Translations under genes and position numbers: made by a program
DNA from: Branchipolynoe longqiensis
Taxonomy: Eukaryota > Annelida > Polychaeta > Phyllodocida > Polynoidae
DNA: 64,000 nt
Reading direction: 5' to 3'
Assembly: GCA_030323885.1 (NCBI GenBank)
Contig: CM059188.1
Location: 108,674,644 to 108,738,643, forward strand
Shown: in pieces, positions 43,145 to 53,559 of the stretch
Layout of the letters: the number at the start of each line of letters is the position of its first letter
Position numbering within the stretch: the first letter of the stretch is position 1
Notes under the pieces: model-generated
What the model was told of the DNA's origin: nothing
Seen by the model: only the letters and a program-made list of their open reading frames with translations
Databases searched by the model: none

Positions 43145-43857
43145 AATGTGGTATATCCAAATGTGTATATAACGATGTACACATTGTGGCTGTGAGGTCG
43201 GTGCCATGGGGTGCATGTGTGATGGGCGTTCATACGTAATGTGCTATATCCACATGTGTATATAAGGGCGTACACATGGGGCTCTGTGGTCGGTGCCGCA
43301 GGGTGCATGTGTAATGGGCGTTCATATGTAATGTGCTATATCCACATGTGTATATAAGGGTGTACACATGGGGCTCTGAGGTCGGTGCCGCGGGGTGCAT
43401 GTGTAATGGGTGTGCATACGTAATGTGCTATATCCACATGTGTATATAAGGGCGTACACATGGGGCTCTGAGGTCGGTGCCCCTCGGGTGCATGTGTAAT
43501 GGGTGTGCATACGTAATGTGCTATATCCACATGTTTATATAAGTGTGTACACATGGGGCTCTGAGGTTAGTGCCCCTCGGGTGCATGTGTAATGGGTGTG
43601 CATACGTAATGTGCTATATCCACATGTGTATATAAGAGCGTACACATGGGGCTCTGAGGTCAGTGCCACGGGGTGCATGTGTAATGGGCATTCATATGTA
43701 ATGTGCTATATCCACATGTGTATATAAGGGTGTACACATGGGGCTCTGAGGTCGGTGCCGCGGGGTGCATGTGTAATGGGCGTTCATATGTAATGTGCTA
43801 TATCCACATGTGTATTTAAGGGTGTACACATGGGGCTCTGAGGTCGGTGCCGCAGAC
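43145..43857. repeat. Right part of the ~92-bp minisatellite, eight units
   Basis: Units carry GTGCTATATCCACATGTG at about 43150 (variant), 43241, 43333, 43425 and onward to about 43796, a period of 92-93 bp, each with CACATGGGGCTCTGAGGTCG and GGGGTGCATGTGTAATGGG. Units are continuous without unique spacers. They are closer to each other than to the left-array units (which have CACCTAGGGTTGTGGGG). Confidence 0.92.
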
Positions 43858-44030
43858 CGCGAGTGAGAAGGGCGGCCAACAACAGGGCACGGTGGTCCCC
43901 AGGGTGCATGCAGCCCCGCCAGCTTTTTGCCTTAGTGATTCACGGGTAAAACCATACGGACGGCTTCATATGTCACACAGTCAACAGGCGGCGGGTGGCA
44001 GAAGAATCGACTCATTCCCGCCATGCAGGA
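43858..44030. other. Unique DNA after the minisatellite
   Basis: The last unit fuses into CCGCAGACCGCGAGTGAGAA. No repeat or gene is recognised before the SINE at 44031. Confidence 0.4.
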
Positions 44031-44262
44031 GCGGGATGTAGCTCAGGCGGTAGAGTGTTCACCTGTGAAGGTGTCGGTCATCCTATCGAGGACCCATTTG
44101 CAGTTTGGGCTATTTTCTGTTCCAACCAGTGGTCCACAACTGGTCCATCAATGTTGTATGTGTTGTCCTTTCTTTGGGAAAGTGCATATAAAAGACCCAT
44201 TGCTGATAAAAATCAATCCGCTCTTGAGGCATTGTTAAATAAAACACGCTTTACTTTCACTC
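44031..44262 (+). mobile_element. SINE-C with tRNA-like head
   Basis: The head GCGGGATGTAGCTCAGGCGG to GAAGGTGTCGGTCATCC resembles a tRNA with a good A box. The body has GTTCCAACCAGTGGTCCACA, TTGGGAAAGTGCATATAAAA and GACCCATTGCTGATAAAAAT, and the end is GGCATTGTTAAATAAAAC. I recall this SINE type from many molluscs, which is my main basis for the clade suggestion. The B-box area (CATCCTATCGAGGACCC) is diverged, so transcription by pol III is doubtful. Confidence 0.8.
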
Positions 44263-44272
44263 CTGCCTTGCA

Positions 44273-44352
44273 GTCAGGTGGTGCAGGGGCAGCATGCAGT
44301 CAGGTGCTGCATGGGCAGCATGCAGTCAGGTGCTGCAGGGGCAGCACCCAGC
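44273..44352 (+). repeat. Short tandem repeat, ~29-bp unit, three copies
   Basis: GCAGTCAGGTGCTGCAGGGG then CAGCAT is repeated nearly exactly three times. Confidence 0.9.
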
Positions 44353-44426
44353 TTGGAGAAATCCCGGCAGGCACCGCGCCGGAAGGGGTCAATTTACCTG
44401 CTTCGTGAATAAATATGTAAGAATTG

Positions 44427-44522
44427 GGATGAGCGAATGAGTTGAGCGTCCGTCTCCTGTTTTGGTAGATTGTGGGATTCAAATTTGAACCCACACATTT
44501 CGAACCCTATGTAAAGTCGACG
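44427..44522 (+). repeat. SINE-A head-only fragment
   Basis: GGGATGAGCGAATGAGTTGA, CGTCCGTCTCCTGTTTTGGT and a diverged B-box region (TTTCGAACCC) match the type-1 head; the body is absent. Confidence 0.75.
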
Positions 44523-45070
44523 GCTAGCATCTGTGGTTGTGTAGGCAGGCTATAGGAAATCAATACAGGCAAGTAGAGAAAGGAAGAGTATAAAGAATGA
44601 AAGTAGAGTGAGAGTTTGTTCCCTCAGGTTTATTATTATATAGTGGTACATGGATCTGGTATGGCATACCACCTGACCATTATCTCCAATCAGCAACAAG
44701 CATTTATAGTTCCACCAATGAACAGTAAGCATTCTGGGGTCACCATGGCTACTGTGATCTACCCACCACCTCCATGCGGTGTGGCTGCTTAGCCTGCACC
44801 TGCCTGAGATGTGTGTGTGGTGATCCGTGACTAACAGTTGGGGGGAGGAGGTAGTGAGTAGAGGCTCTTGAGGCTCCTGACACACTATCACTAGTGCCTC
44901 ATTCACACTATCTACCTAATACACAATGACTATTGACCATAAGTAAAGAATCACCAGCAACTACATAAATACATTGATGCACCTGGCACTATATACCATT
45001 TACATTAATAGACCATTTTTACTCCATTATAGACCATTTGCATTCCCCACCAATGCGTTTTATCGGAATA
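44523..45070. other. No gene recognised
   Basis: Unique sequence. The 118-codon minus-strand frame (44906-44550) has no recognisable motif. Confidence 0.4.
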
Positions 45071-45071
45071 T

Positions 45072-45345
45072 TTTACACCTGGTCGAATCAAACCATTGAC
45101 TTCAAAATGTATACTTGTCACTTCCTAGCCCTGGTGATCTGCATTATTAGGATAGGACAAAGACTGGTTGGCTCAGAATCAGGATAATGTGACTGAGTGG
45201 GATATCAGGTCATGGTGCTGCTGGCCTGGGCTCCCAGTGGGGAAGCACTATAAAATCATCATGAGTGTGCACCGTCACAAGTTGGGATCCATCCTGATAT
45301 GACCTTAGATGTTGCCAGGACGTAAATCTCCAACAACCAACAACC
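45072..45345 (+). mobile_element. SINE-A lacking its head
   Basis: It runs from GTCGAATCAAACCATTGACT through GTGACTGAGTGGGATATCAG and TATGACCTTAGATGTTGCCA to a tail of five CCAACAA repeats (to about 45365). Confidence 0.88.
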
Positions 45346-45485
45346 AACAACCAACAACCAACAACCACCTGCATTCAATATTCATCAATGACAAATTGCA
45401 CACTGGCACACATTTTATGTATGAAGCAAGGTATGTCAGGATATATATAATATATATGGATATGCATGTCTATGGATATATACAG

Positions 45486-45523
<38 letters not shown>

Positions 45524-45526
45524 ACA

Positions 45527-45699
45527 GTAAAACCTCTCTAAATCGACCGACCTTGGAATCGACTTTAAGTGGTCCATTTAGGGAGGTGGTCGGTTTAGGG
45601 AGTTAGAATATGTTTTTAATGGTATTGTTGGGACCCAAATAAAGCGATTGATATAGGGGAGTGGTGGATCTGTGGAGGTGGTCGGTTAGAGAGGTTTTA

Positions 45700-45702
<3 letters not shown>
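45527..45702. mobile_element. MITE-3, copy 2
   Basis: Ends CAGTAAAACCTCTCTAAATC and GTTAGAGAGGTTTTACTC are inverted. The interior is the palindromic GGTCGGTTTAGGGAGT / GGAGGTGGTCGG. It sits between TATA microsatellites. Confidence 0.88.
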
Positions 45703-45739
<37 letters not shown>

Positions 45740-45860
45740 ATATATGTGCTCTATTATCTATTATATAAATATAAACAAGGGCACTACCACATGTCAGTTC
45801 CCTTCTCTATATGTAATTCATTATCTACTATATATGCCACAGTAGGTTAGTTACTACAGT

Positions 45861-45959
45861 CAGCTCTGGTTAATCTGAGACTGGTTAATCCGACAATTTG
45901 CTATCCGACATTATTCGGCGTGTGACAGAATGTATCGGATTAACCAGAGTTGACTGTAC
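45861..45959. mobile_element. Short palindromic MITE-4
   Basis: CAGTCAGCTCTGGTTAATCT at the left and GATTAACCAGAGTTGACTGT at the right form TIRs of about 22 bp in a 99-bp element with TA at each side, again CAGT-type. No second copy is in this window. Confidence 0.8.
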
Positions 45960-46209
45960 ATCGGCCAAATTTCAATATAATCTGGTTGTCGAAAAACACA
46001 TTAGAAAGAAAGGAAGCGACATACAATATACAACTGGGACCAGTCCGATATCAGTTTTGTCAGAAAGGTAGTTCATAGACAATGTGTTGTGAATATACTT
46101 GTAGGCCCATACATTTAGTAAGTAAATATAACTATATATATATATATATATCACTGTACATATAGGGAAATATGAAAAACATGTAGTTGCATCGAAATGT
46201 TAAGTTATT

Positions 46210-47300
46210 TCTAGCAAACACTTCATTGGAATTATCACGTCCCTCCCCACCCCCAACCCCACCCCACTCCCACACCACCCCACCCACACCCCACTCCTAC
46301 ACCACCCCACCCACACGCCCACGTTCATACCCACCGTGCATTCCTCGCTTGTGAGGCGAATGTGATGGATGGAATATGAGGTGGTGGGAGAGCAGGAGGA
46401 GGCTGGGGCAGGAGGAGGGGGGTGGGAGGAGGAACAAGAGGGGGAGAAGAGGGGTAGGAGATGGGGAAGAGCAGGAGGGGGGATGGGAGGAGGAGGAGGA
46501 GCAATAGGGGGGGACGAGGGGGTAGGAGGAGGGTAGATACAGGTGGAGCGGAGGAGGGGGAATGGGAGGGAGGAGGAGGAGGAGAAGGGGTCGAGGAGGA
46601 GGAGGAGGAGAGGGACAGGTGGAGGGGAGGAGGTGGGATGGGAGGAGAAGGAGGAGGAGAAGGGGGCGAGGAGGGAGAGAAGGATGGGAGGGACAGGTGG
46701 AGGGGGGAGGGGGGATGGGAGGAGGAGGAGAAGAGGCGAGGAGGAGGAGGAGGAGGAGGAGGAGAGGGACAGGTGGAGGGGAGGAGGTGGGATGGGAGGA
46801 GACGGAGGAGGAGAAGGGGGCGAGGAGGGAGAGAAGGATGGGAGGGACAGGTGGAGGGGGAGGGGGATGGGAGGAGGAGGAGAAGAGGCGAGGAGGAGGA
46901 GGAGGAGGGGAGGGACAGGTGGAGGGGAGGAGGTGGGGTGGGAGGAGGAGGAGAAGGGGGCGAGGAGGGGAGGAGGATGGGAGGGACAGGTGGAGGGGAG
47001 GAGGGGGGTGGGAGGAGGAGGAGGAGAAGGGGGCGAGGAGGAGGAGGAGGAGTAGGGGAGGGACAGGTGGAGGGGAGGAGGTGGGATGGGAGGAGGAGGA
47101 GAAGGGGGCGAGGAGGGGAGGAGGATGGGAGGGACAGGTGGAGGGGGGAGAGGGATGGGAGGAGGAGGGGGAGGAGGAGGGGGCGAGGAGGTGGAGGAGG
47201 AGGGGAGGGACAGGTGGAGGGGAGGGGAGGAGAGGGGATGGGATGAGGAGGAGGAGGAGAATGGGGGTAGGAGGGGGGATGGGGAGGGGTAAGTGGACGA
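46210..47300. repeat. Purine-rich minisatellite, 66-79 bp unit
   Basis: From 46530 the landmark GGGACAGGTGGAGGGGAGGA recurs about ten times at intervals of 66-79 bp, separated by GGAGGAGGAGGAG and GGGGGCGAGGAGGG blocks. The minus strand is CTCC-rich and open for 387 codons, which is an artefact. 46240-46330 has the related CACACCCCACTCC repeats. Confidence 0.9.
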
Positions 47301-48334
47301 GGAGATGGACGGTAGAATTGGGCGGAGTGGTGGGGTTAGGCGATTTTTATTAATATTATTCAAAGTTGTTTAATTGATGTCGCGTTGCATCTGGACAGCT
47401 TCTATAGCGAGTGCCGCCGAGTGCCGCTGAGTGTCAGCGCGGCACCGTAAGTGCGATGGAATTCCACCTACGCGCGTTGAGTCGAGTCGTTGCCGAGGCA
47501 TACCTCCCAGCCCTACAACAGTACAATAGTACAAGCAGACAAGGTGGCCTAAACACCCACTAGCACCGCCCCCTCCCATACCCCCACACCCACCCTCAGC
47601 CCACCTCCACCCCCTACCTCCCACAAACCTCTCTCCCCTTTTTTTGTTATATGTGTGTGTGTGTGTGTGGAACTCTTCAGAACTTCCCTTCGCCTTTTAT
47701 TCGCCTCCTAGAGAACCAAATAAAGTCTTTTCACCAGAGAAGCGCCGGTGTGTGTATACATAGGTGACGCTGACGTTGTGGCACTGCGGCGCGCGCCCTG
47801 TTTGCCCCCTGGTGGTGGTTTTCAGAAGCACGGCGAACAAAGCGGTAACGCTGTGTGTCTAGTTTATCCAGGATACGCCTACGTTAATATCCACCTACTT
47901 TGCGGGGTGAGGTGAGGTGGGGGTGGGGGGGGGGGGATAGGGTGAGGGGGATCTGGATCTGAACAAATATGCACACGAGTCGGGGCCCGGCTTCTTGTTT
48001 TATTGTGTGACGCTGATGGTAACAGGTGTTTGGACTTATGCCTTATGAAGGCAGCGGGAATAAATTAACAAATAATCAGCACAAGTTGGCTTCTTTATAT
48101 GATTGATTGATTGGTGGTTGCTTTACGCCGTGTCGGCAGCATAGGCCATATTCACGGCGAGAAATGTTTGTTTTTTGTTCAACCCATCACTTTCACATGT
48201 AAAAGCAGACAATCAATTATGTGCCAATAGACACTAATTAAATTAGAAAGCTCACAATCATATATCTGTGGTCAAGGGAAACAAATTCCCATAGAAAAAG
48301 AAAAGTTTCATTAATAATTAATAGAATCCATTTA
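47301..48334. other. No gene; CTCF-like motif
   Basis: The short motif GAGTGCCGCCGAGTGCCGCT at 47408 is a tandem pair. GCCCCCTGGTGG (47804-47815) is the core of the CTCF motif in reverse. TTTACGCCGTGTCGGCAGCA (48121) looks like part of another dispersed repeat. No coding frame is supported. Confidence 0.4.
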
Positions 48335-48660
48335 GTAAACTATATAAGGTGGTACAGTCCAGCTGCCCTCAAAAAGGCTAAAATGTTTTCCTGTTTTACC
48401 TTAGTAAAAAGGTCATGCATACTGCCTGCAGTGTAGAACCGTTGGCGCAGGGCCAAAAAATCAACGCAACTTAGTAAAATGTGTTTGAGTGTCAGTGGGG
48501 ACTGACACCCAATACATTCAGGGGGAGGTTCCCCCTTGAGCAGAAAAGCATGTGTAAGCCACGAGTGGCCAACACGGCAGCGACTAAGGACCACTTGGTC
48601 CCGCCGACCTCCCGCATGAGTCTGTGGTGGCTTTCCCACAGATGGTTCAATTTATTTAAG
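48335..48660 (-). pseudogene. LINE C-terminal fragment (LINE-Z)
   Basis: The frame (about 48650 to 48340) reads GKPPQTHAGGRRDQVVLSRC, RVGHSWLTHAFLLKGEPPPE and CIGCQSPLTLKHILLSC, with the RIGH-x-LTH and C-x2-C-x6-H-x4-C features found at the RNase H-to-zinc-knuckle end of Jockey-type LINEs, ending AAGLYHLI. It is open and nearly undamaged, but RT and endonuclease are absent, as in a severely 5'-truncated insertion. Confidence 0.8.
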
Positions 48661-49186
48661 TTTATTGATGTTTTCATCCCACTCATGTTGCCATTTGGAT
48701 TTTATGTGGGTGGCTATTAGTGTATTATATACATGTAGTTCATATATAGTCTTCATTACAAACAATGTGAACAAGAAGCAACCATGGTCTGTTACTAGCA
48801 ATGGTAAAATCAAAATGCAGTCTATATGATCGCAGTGTAGCTAATATGAGTGGCAATATTTGGAATAGACGGCCAGGTGCAAGAAAACATACTTATCAGT
48901 GTTTAAGAAACTACTAAAAAAGTAATGTAACCTAGAAATACAGATGATGTTTAAATGGATTAACACAAAGTATAGTGAAAGCTGATTTTGGACTGTTTGT
49001 AATCTACAAATAGTTACAAGCCATAAACAAGAAGCAAGAAAACCAAAATTACTACTAAAACTAAATTCCAAAGATTTGAATCAAATTAGACTAGTGCTGC
49101 CCAGTGGTGACAAGAAGTATTAACACACTTATCCGTTATGAGCAGGGTAAATAAATTCATCAACAACAAAAACAACCCCAAAAAAA
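48661..49186. other. No gene recognised
   Basis: AT-rich unique DNA; the minus-strand 76-codon frame at 49071-48841 is not recognisable. Confidence 0.4.
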
Positions 49187-49361
49187 CCTGTCTAAATCGA
49201 CCGAACTTGCGACCGACTCTAGATGGTCGATTTAGGGAGGTGGTCGGTTTAGGGAGTTAGAATATGGTTACAATGATATTATTATGATCGAAATAAAGCG
49301 ATCGATATAGGGGAGTGGTCGATCTGTGTAGGTGATTGGTTAGAGAGGTTTTACTGTATGT
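49187..49361. mobile_element. MITE-3, copy 3
   Basis: Left end diverged (AAACCTGTCTAAATCGACCG), right end GTTAGAGAGGTTTTACTGTA. The palindromic interior is kept. Confidence 0.82.
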
Positions 49362-49489
49362 GTAATAATATATATAATATATATTTTATGCATGTATACT
49401 CAACTGTTAAAGTGGCATGGGCATTTCTGGGATAGATATATTAAATTGATTGTTATAACCTCTCTTACTTTAGCTTGAAGTATATACTC

Positions 49490-50085
49490 AACTGTATGAT
49501 GGATGCATTGATGCTGAAATACAGAGGAGGATGGCCAAGGCTAGGGCATCTTTCGGCTGACTACGCCAGCGACTCTGGAACAACCACCATGTGTCCATGT
49601 GTCAAAGGCAAGATCTACCGTACAATCATGCTATCCACCCTACTATACAGAGCCGAGGCCTGGACAGTGTACAGACGACAGTGAAAAAGCTGCATGCCTT
49701 CATGATGCGACATCTGCGTTCAATCATGAGGCTAACCTGGAAGGACAAAGTGACAAATAAGGAAATACTCAAACGGACAGAGCTGCCCTCTATGGAAGAT
49801 CTTCTGATCAAAAAGAATCCCCGGTGGACTGGACACCTCATGAGGATGTCATCAGACAGTCTACCAAAGCAGATCCTCTATTCTCAGCTGTCTTCTGGTT
49901 ACACAAAGATAGGGCGCCCCTATCTCCGGTTCAAGGATACCATCAAGAGAAACTTGAAGCTGAGAGACATTAAGACCGACTCATGGACGCAACTCTCACA
50001 GCAGAGAGCTAAATGGAGAGTGGCAGTCAAGTAATGAAAGCAGTCTTTGTCACATCGCGACCGACAGCATGATGATGATGATATA
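49490..50085 (+). pseudogene. LINE-X copy 2, reverse transcriptase C-terminus
   Basis: Frames at 49475-49684 and 49591-50034 give YASDSGTTTM-type shadows of the same DNA; the sense pieces are KLHAFMMRHLRSIMRLTWKD, LPSMEDLLIKKNPRWTGHLM and [14 protein letters not shown], up to the stop at about 50032. Two or more frameshifts and a truncated left end show it is dead. A GATGATGAT tail follows at 50070. Confidence 0.85.
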
Positions 50086-50215
50086 TATATATGTATATAT
50101 ACACGTATACATATGTCTTTATATGTATATATGTTTATGTATGTATATATCATTAAATGTATATAGATGTAAATATGGATATGTGCATATACATTTATAT
50201 ATATATATATATATA
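50086..50215. repeat. TATATG microsatellite
   Basis: TATATATGTATATA repeats with GTATACATATG variants lie between the LINE tail and MITE-3. Confidence 0.8.
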
Positions 50216-50672
50216 TAGTAAAACCTCCCTAACCGACCACCTCCACAGATCACCACTCCCCTATATCGATCGCTTTATTTAGGTCCCAACAATACCATTG
50301 TAACCATTTCCTAACTCCCTAAGCTGACCACCTCCCTAAATAGACTACTTAAAGCTGCATAGTCCGATGAAATATCAAATTTTTAGAACCAAACCAATTA
50401 TCTAGGTTTGATTTTACATATCTAACTTAGATACTGATGCACTTATTAAACATTTGTTTCTGCGTAGAAGGCAATACGGAGTCAATTTAGCAGAATCTGT
50501 TACTGCAGAAGTCTATGGTGTCAGAGTTTTGGCAGAATTTCAAAACCATTGGATGTTTGTTTGTTTGTTGTTGTTTTACGTCCTAGCAACATCTAAGGTC
50601 ATATCAGGACGTGGATGATGCAACTTTAAAGTCGGTCTCAAGGTCGGTCGATTTAGTGAGGTTTTACTGTAT
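50216..50672. mobile_element. MITE-3 copy 4, split by MITE-1
   Basis: The left half (AGTAAAACCTCCCTAACCGA to about 50347) and the right half (AAAGTCGGTCTCAAGGTCGG to TTTTACTGTA at 50670) flank a complete MITE-1 insertion. Confidence 0.85.
50348..50640. mobile_element. MITE-1 copy with SINE-A tail insertion
   Basis: Ends TTAAAGCTGCATAGTCCGAT and GATGCAACTTTAA are inverted. A SINE-A tail (about 50547-50613) is inserted near the right end between CATTGGATG and GTGGATG. This nest gives the order MITE-3, then MITE-1, then SINE-A tail. Confidence 0.82.
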
Positions 50673-51451
50673 ATATATGTACCCAATATTAACCGATTTT
50701 TACGTATATAACTATACTTGTTTTGTCTCTTTGATTGTTTTCCTTCTATTTTCTTTTTAATAACATAATACATTTATCACCTCCTCTCCTCAGTAAATTT
50801 CTAAGTACACGAAAATATCATGGATCGCACATATTTAAATGTGATTGTATGCACATTGCTTGAAACATGGCGCAGTAGTTTCATCACATTCCATTTGACA
50901 AAGAAAGATGGACGTCCATGAAATACTGCCATGGCTTCACGGAGGATGAACTGCAAAACGCTTTTTAAATCATGTCGGAAACAATAAATACTATTTAAAA
51001 TGTTCTTTTGAAATAGAATATAGGTTGTAAGTTACAGAACATACATATCCTCTTCTGGGTCATCTAGGTCCTAATAGGCCTCTAATGCCAGCTCATTATG
51101 GTTTTTAAAAAACAACTTATTCTTCTGCACATTTTTCTTCTTTTGCTTTTAGTAAGATGTGTTTATGTTGCAATGCTTTATAGAAAATATATAAATACAG
51201 GACTGTAGAATACAATTCTGAACAAGAACATCTCATTATTGAAAGAATGAGGTGTCAACTATTAAAATGTTGTGATCTGCACCATCAATGTGGAATAAAA
51301 TTATCAGGAATCTTGTTCATAATTATCTACGCTCAGAACCAACTGAAAAAGCTTACACTCAAAATTGAAGAAAGAGTTCCAAAGGGATACGAGAGGGAGG
51401 GGGGGGGAAGTGGAATATCAACATTTGAGAGAGACGAGTGAGGAGTGACAG
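50673..51451. other. No gene recognised
   Basis: AT-rich unique DNA. The 64-codon plus frame at 51247 shows no motif. Confidence 0.4.
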
Positions 51452-51775
51452 TGTGTTTGTTGTTGCTTTACGTCCTAGCAACATCTAAGGTCATATCAGG
51501 ACAGGTAGCGACTAGTGACAATGCACAATCATGGTGACTTTATAGTGCTGCCCCACTCAGGCAGATGGCACCATGATCCAATATCCTACTCAGTCACATT
51601 ATCCTGACACTGAGCTAACCAGTCCTTGCCCTATCATATTAATGCTGAGTGCCAGACTAGGAAGCGACAAGTATCAGTTTGATAATTCATTGATTTGACT
51701 CGACCGAGATCCGAACTCCCGACATTCTGCATGCGAGGCCCACGCTCTACCGATTCGGCCACCGCGCCCAGTGGA
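51452..51775 (-). mobile_element. SINE-A, full length, type-2 head
   Basis: Tail TTTACGTCCTAGCAACATCT, body CACATTATCCTGACACTGAG, and a head complement with GCATGCGAGGCCCACGCTCT and ACCGATTCGGCCACCGCGCC. The head belongs to the same type as 4448-4618 and 17634. Confidence 0.9.
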
Positions 51776-51814
51776 GGAGTAAGGTGGGTTCGGAGAGGCA
51801 CTTTGTGGTGTTCT

Positions 51815-52115
51815 CTGTGGTGGAGTGGTTAGAGTGTCTGACTTTTTTCTAGGTCAGACTCCTAATCTGAATGTTGGTGGTTCGATTCCCCGTGCCCCCA
51901 CCTCTGCTAATTTGGATTTCCACCACTGTGTATAACTTACAGCGTCATCAAAGGCCAGTTGCTCTCATACCATGTCTATGTGGTGTGGGAGGTTAAAAAT
52001 CCCATGGGTCGGTAAAAGTGTAGGCCCGGGCTTTCTATCGACAAACTGTCTAATGGTGAAAACAAGTCTATTCGGACGTATCCATGATATGCAGTATAAA
52101 TCTTCAAGAAAAAAA
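51815..52115 (+). mobile_element. SINE-D with tRNA-like head
   Basis: The head CTGTGGTGGAGTGGTTAGAG carries an A box and GGTGGTTCGATTCCCCGTGC a good B box, with a long variable region. The tail AGGCCCGGGCTTTCTATCGA, CAAACTGTCTAATGGTGAAA and GCAGTATAAATCTTCAAG recurs alone at 59233-59335. An A-rich end follows at 52106. Confidence 0.8.
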
Positions 52116-52432
52116 AAAGGAAAAAAAAAGAGAGTATGGGGTGATTGAGAGAAGAGGGCAAAGTGATTTCTGCTACAAACATGACTACTCTAAAGTAAAA
52201 AGCCATGTTTCACCAACTCGATCCATTAAGAAGAGGGGGAATAAATTAAAAGTGTGCGAACTTCAAATAGCCTGTGTGTTGCCAGGGTAAATACGAGATA
52301 ATGCCCTTTGTAATTCAGCCAATTGGCCCACGGACCACATGGGTTCCATTTGGAACCGGCGCGCGCCCCCTAATGTAAATCCTGCCAGCGTTTACCCAGA
52401 ATGCCTCAGCGAAGTGTGTGTCTATTTGAGGT

Positions 52433-52545
52433 GATGTTGGCAGCAATTAAACTCATCACGTGGTCCAAGATGGGGGCAGGGTTTGGAGGAGCCGGCGCCT
52501 GATGTTGGCGGCAATTAAACTCATCACGTGGTCCAAGATGGCGGA
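52433..52545 (+). promoter_or_regulatory. 68-bp duplicated module with E-box and AAGATGG motif
   Basis: Two copies (52433-52473 and 52501-52541) of GATGTTGGCGGCAATTAAAC then TCATCACGTGGTCCAAGATG. Each has a perfect E-box CACGTG (52457, 52525) in a TCACGTG context and an AAGATGG motif; the second reads AAGATGGCGG, the YY1 core. They lie just upstream of a GC-rich island. Motif-only evidence for a promoter module. Confidence 0.4.
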
Positions 52546-52559
52546 AGGGTTGGGAGGTG

Positions 52560-53460
52560 GCGTCGCCTATGTGCTGCGGGAGCAAAGTCAGGCAACGCCT
52601 CTCGTACTCGTACTTGTAGTGCTTAAGGCATGACTCACTTCACCCTTTATCGCTCAAAATCCCTTCACGTGCCCGACCCCCCACACCCACCCATCCCCAC
52701 TGTCTGAATGGCAGAGGCGCTCTTTGTGTAATCAAAATAACCACACGGGCGCACAAAGGGATTAAACTGCTATATTAATGCGCTGTTTGCAGAGTGGCTC
52801 GTTGGCGCTGACCCCGGCCGAGACAAAGGAAGCGGGTGGCGTGCAGGAGCAGCTCGGAGAAGCTCGGGGTGGGTCGGGAGCAGCTCGGGAGCAGCTCGGC
52901 GCTCAGCCCACCCGCCCCCCGGACCGGCCATCTCATGAGCAGTTAATAGCATTCTACAAACCTAAGCCGTAAGGAGCTTGCGGAATCGCTAACTGAGAAG
53001 CCGCGCTCTGTGGCCGCATTACACGCTTGGGGCATGAGCAGCTCGGGGTTGTCGGCGGCCCGGGGACCAGCTCAGGGCCGGGCGGCGGATGGCGGGTGGC
53101 GGAGGTGGGGGCGGCGGCAGGCGGCGGGCGGAGGGGGGCGGGGCGGCGGTGGGGCGGCGGGGCGGTGGGGTGGGGCGGCGGGGCGGCGGGGCAGCGGGGT
53201 GGCGGGGCGGCGGGGCGGCGGGGCGGCGGGGCGGCGGGGCGGCGGTCGGCGGGCGGCGGGGTGGTAGGGCGGTGGGCGGCGGGCGGCGGAGGCGGGGTCG
53301 GCGTCCAGAAGACCTTGAGCGCTCGGGCCGGCCAGGCGCGGATCTCGCGCCGCCCGGACAAGCTTCTCCACCTTCAGTCCTGTTAGGGGCACTTAAAATG
53401 ATCAACTCGGAGCCGGCCGTGCGCCGCCCTGAGTCCCGTCATTAGTGCCGCCTTGCCTTT
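52560..53460. repeat. GC-rich island with an 8-bp GGGGCGGC array
   Basis: 52840-52900 has GAGCAGCTCGG repeated, and the same motif returns at 53036 and 53480-53510 in both orientations. 53080-53290 is a GGGGCGGC octamer array. All long frames (for example 53019-53405 minus) are artefacts of it. The flanks are CpG-rich unique DNA, so an adjacent promoter is possible. Confidence 0.65.
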
Positions 53461-53559
53461 TGTCAGCGGGTCTCCCCCGAGCTGCTCACGGGGCGGGCGG
53501 CGAGCAGCTCACCAGGGGCGGGCGGGCGGCCAGGGGCTTGGTGGGAGCAGGTTACGCTA

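Noticed and set aside
43145..43857. Possible CRISPR-like regular array
   Set aside because: The repeats are contiguous 92-bp units with no unique spacers, and the DNA is eukaryotic.
44031..44100. Candidate tRNA genes (also heads at 7020, 51740, 51815, 61290, 63893)
   Set aside because: Each is fused to a SINE body and lacks a complete, paired acceptor stem; they are SINE heads.
46200..47363. A 387-codon Pro/Ser-rich minus-strand frame
   Set aside because: It coincides exactly with the purine-rich minisatellite.
53019..53405. Pro/Arg-rich frames in the GC island
   Set aside because: They follow the GGGGCGGC octamer array and occur in all frames.
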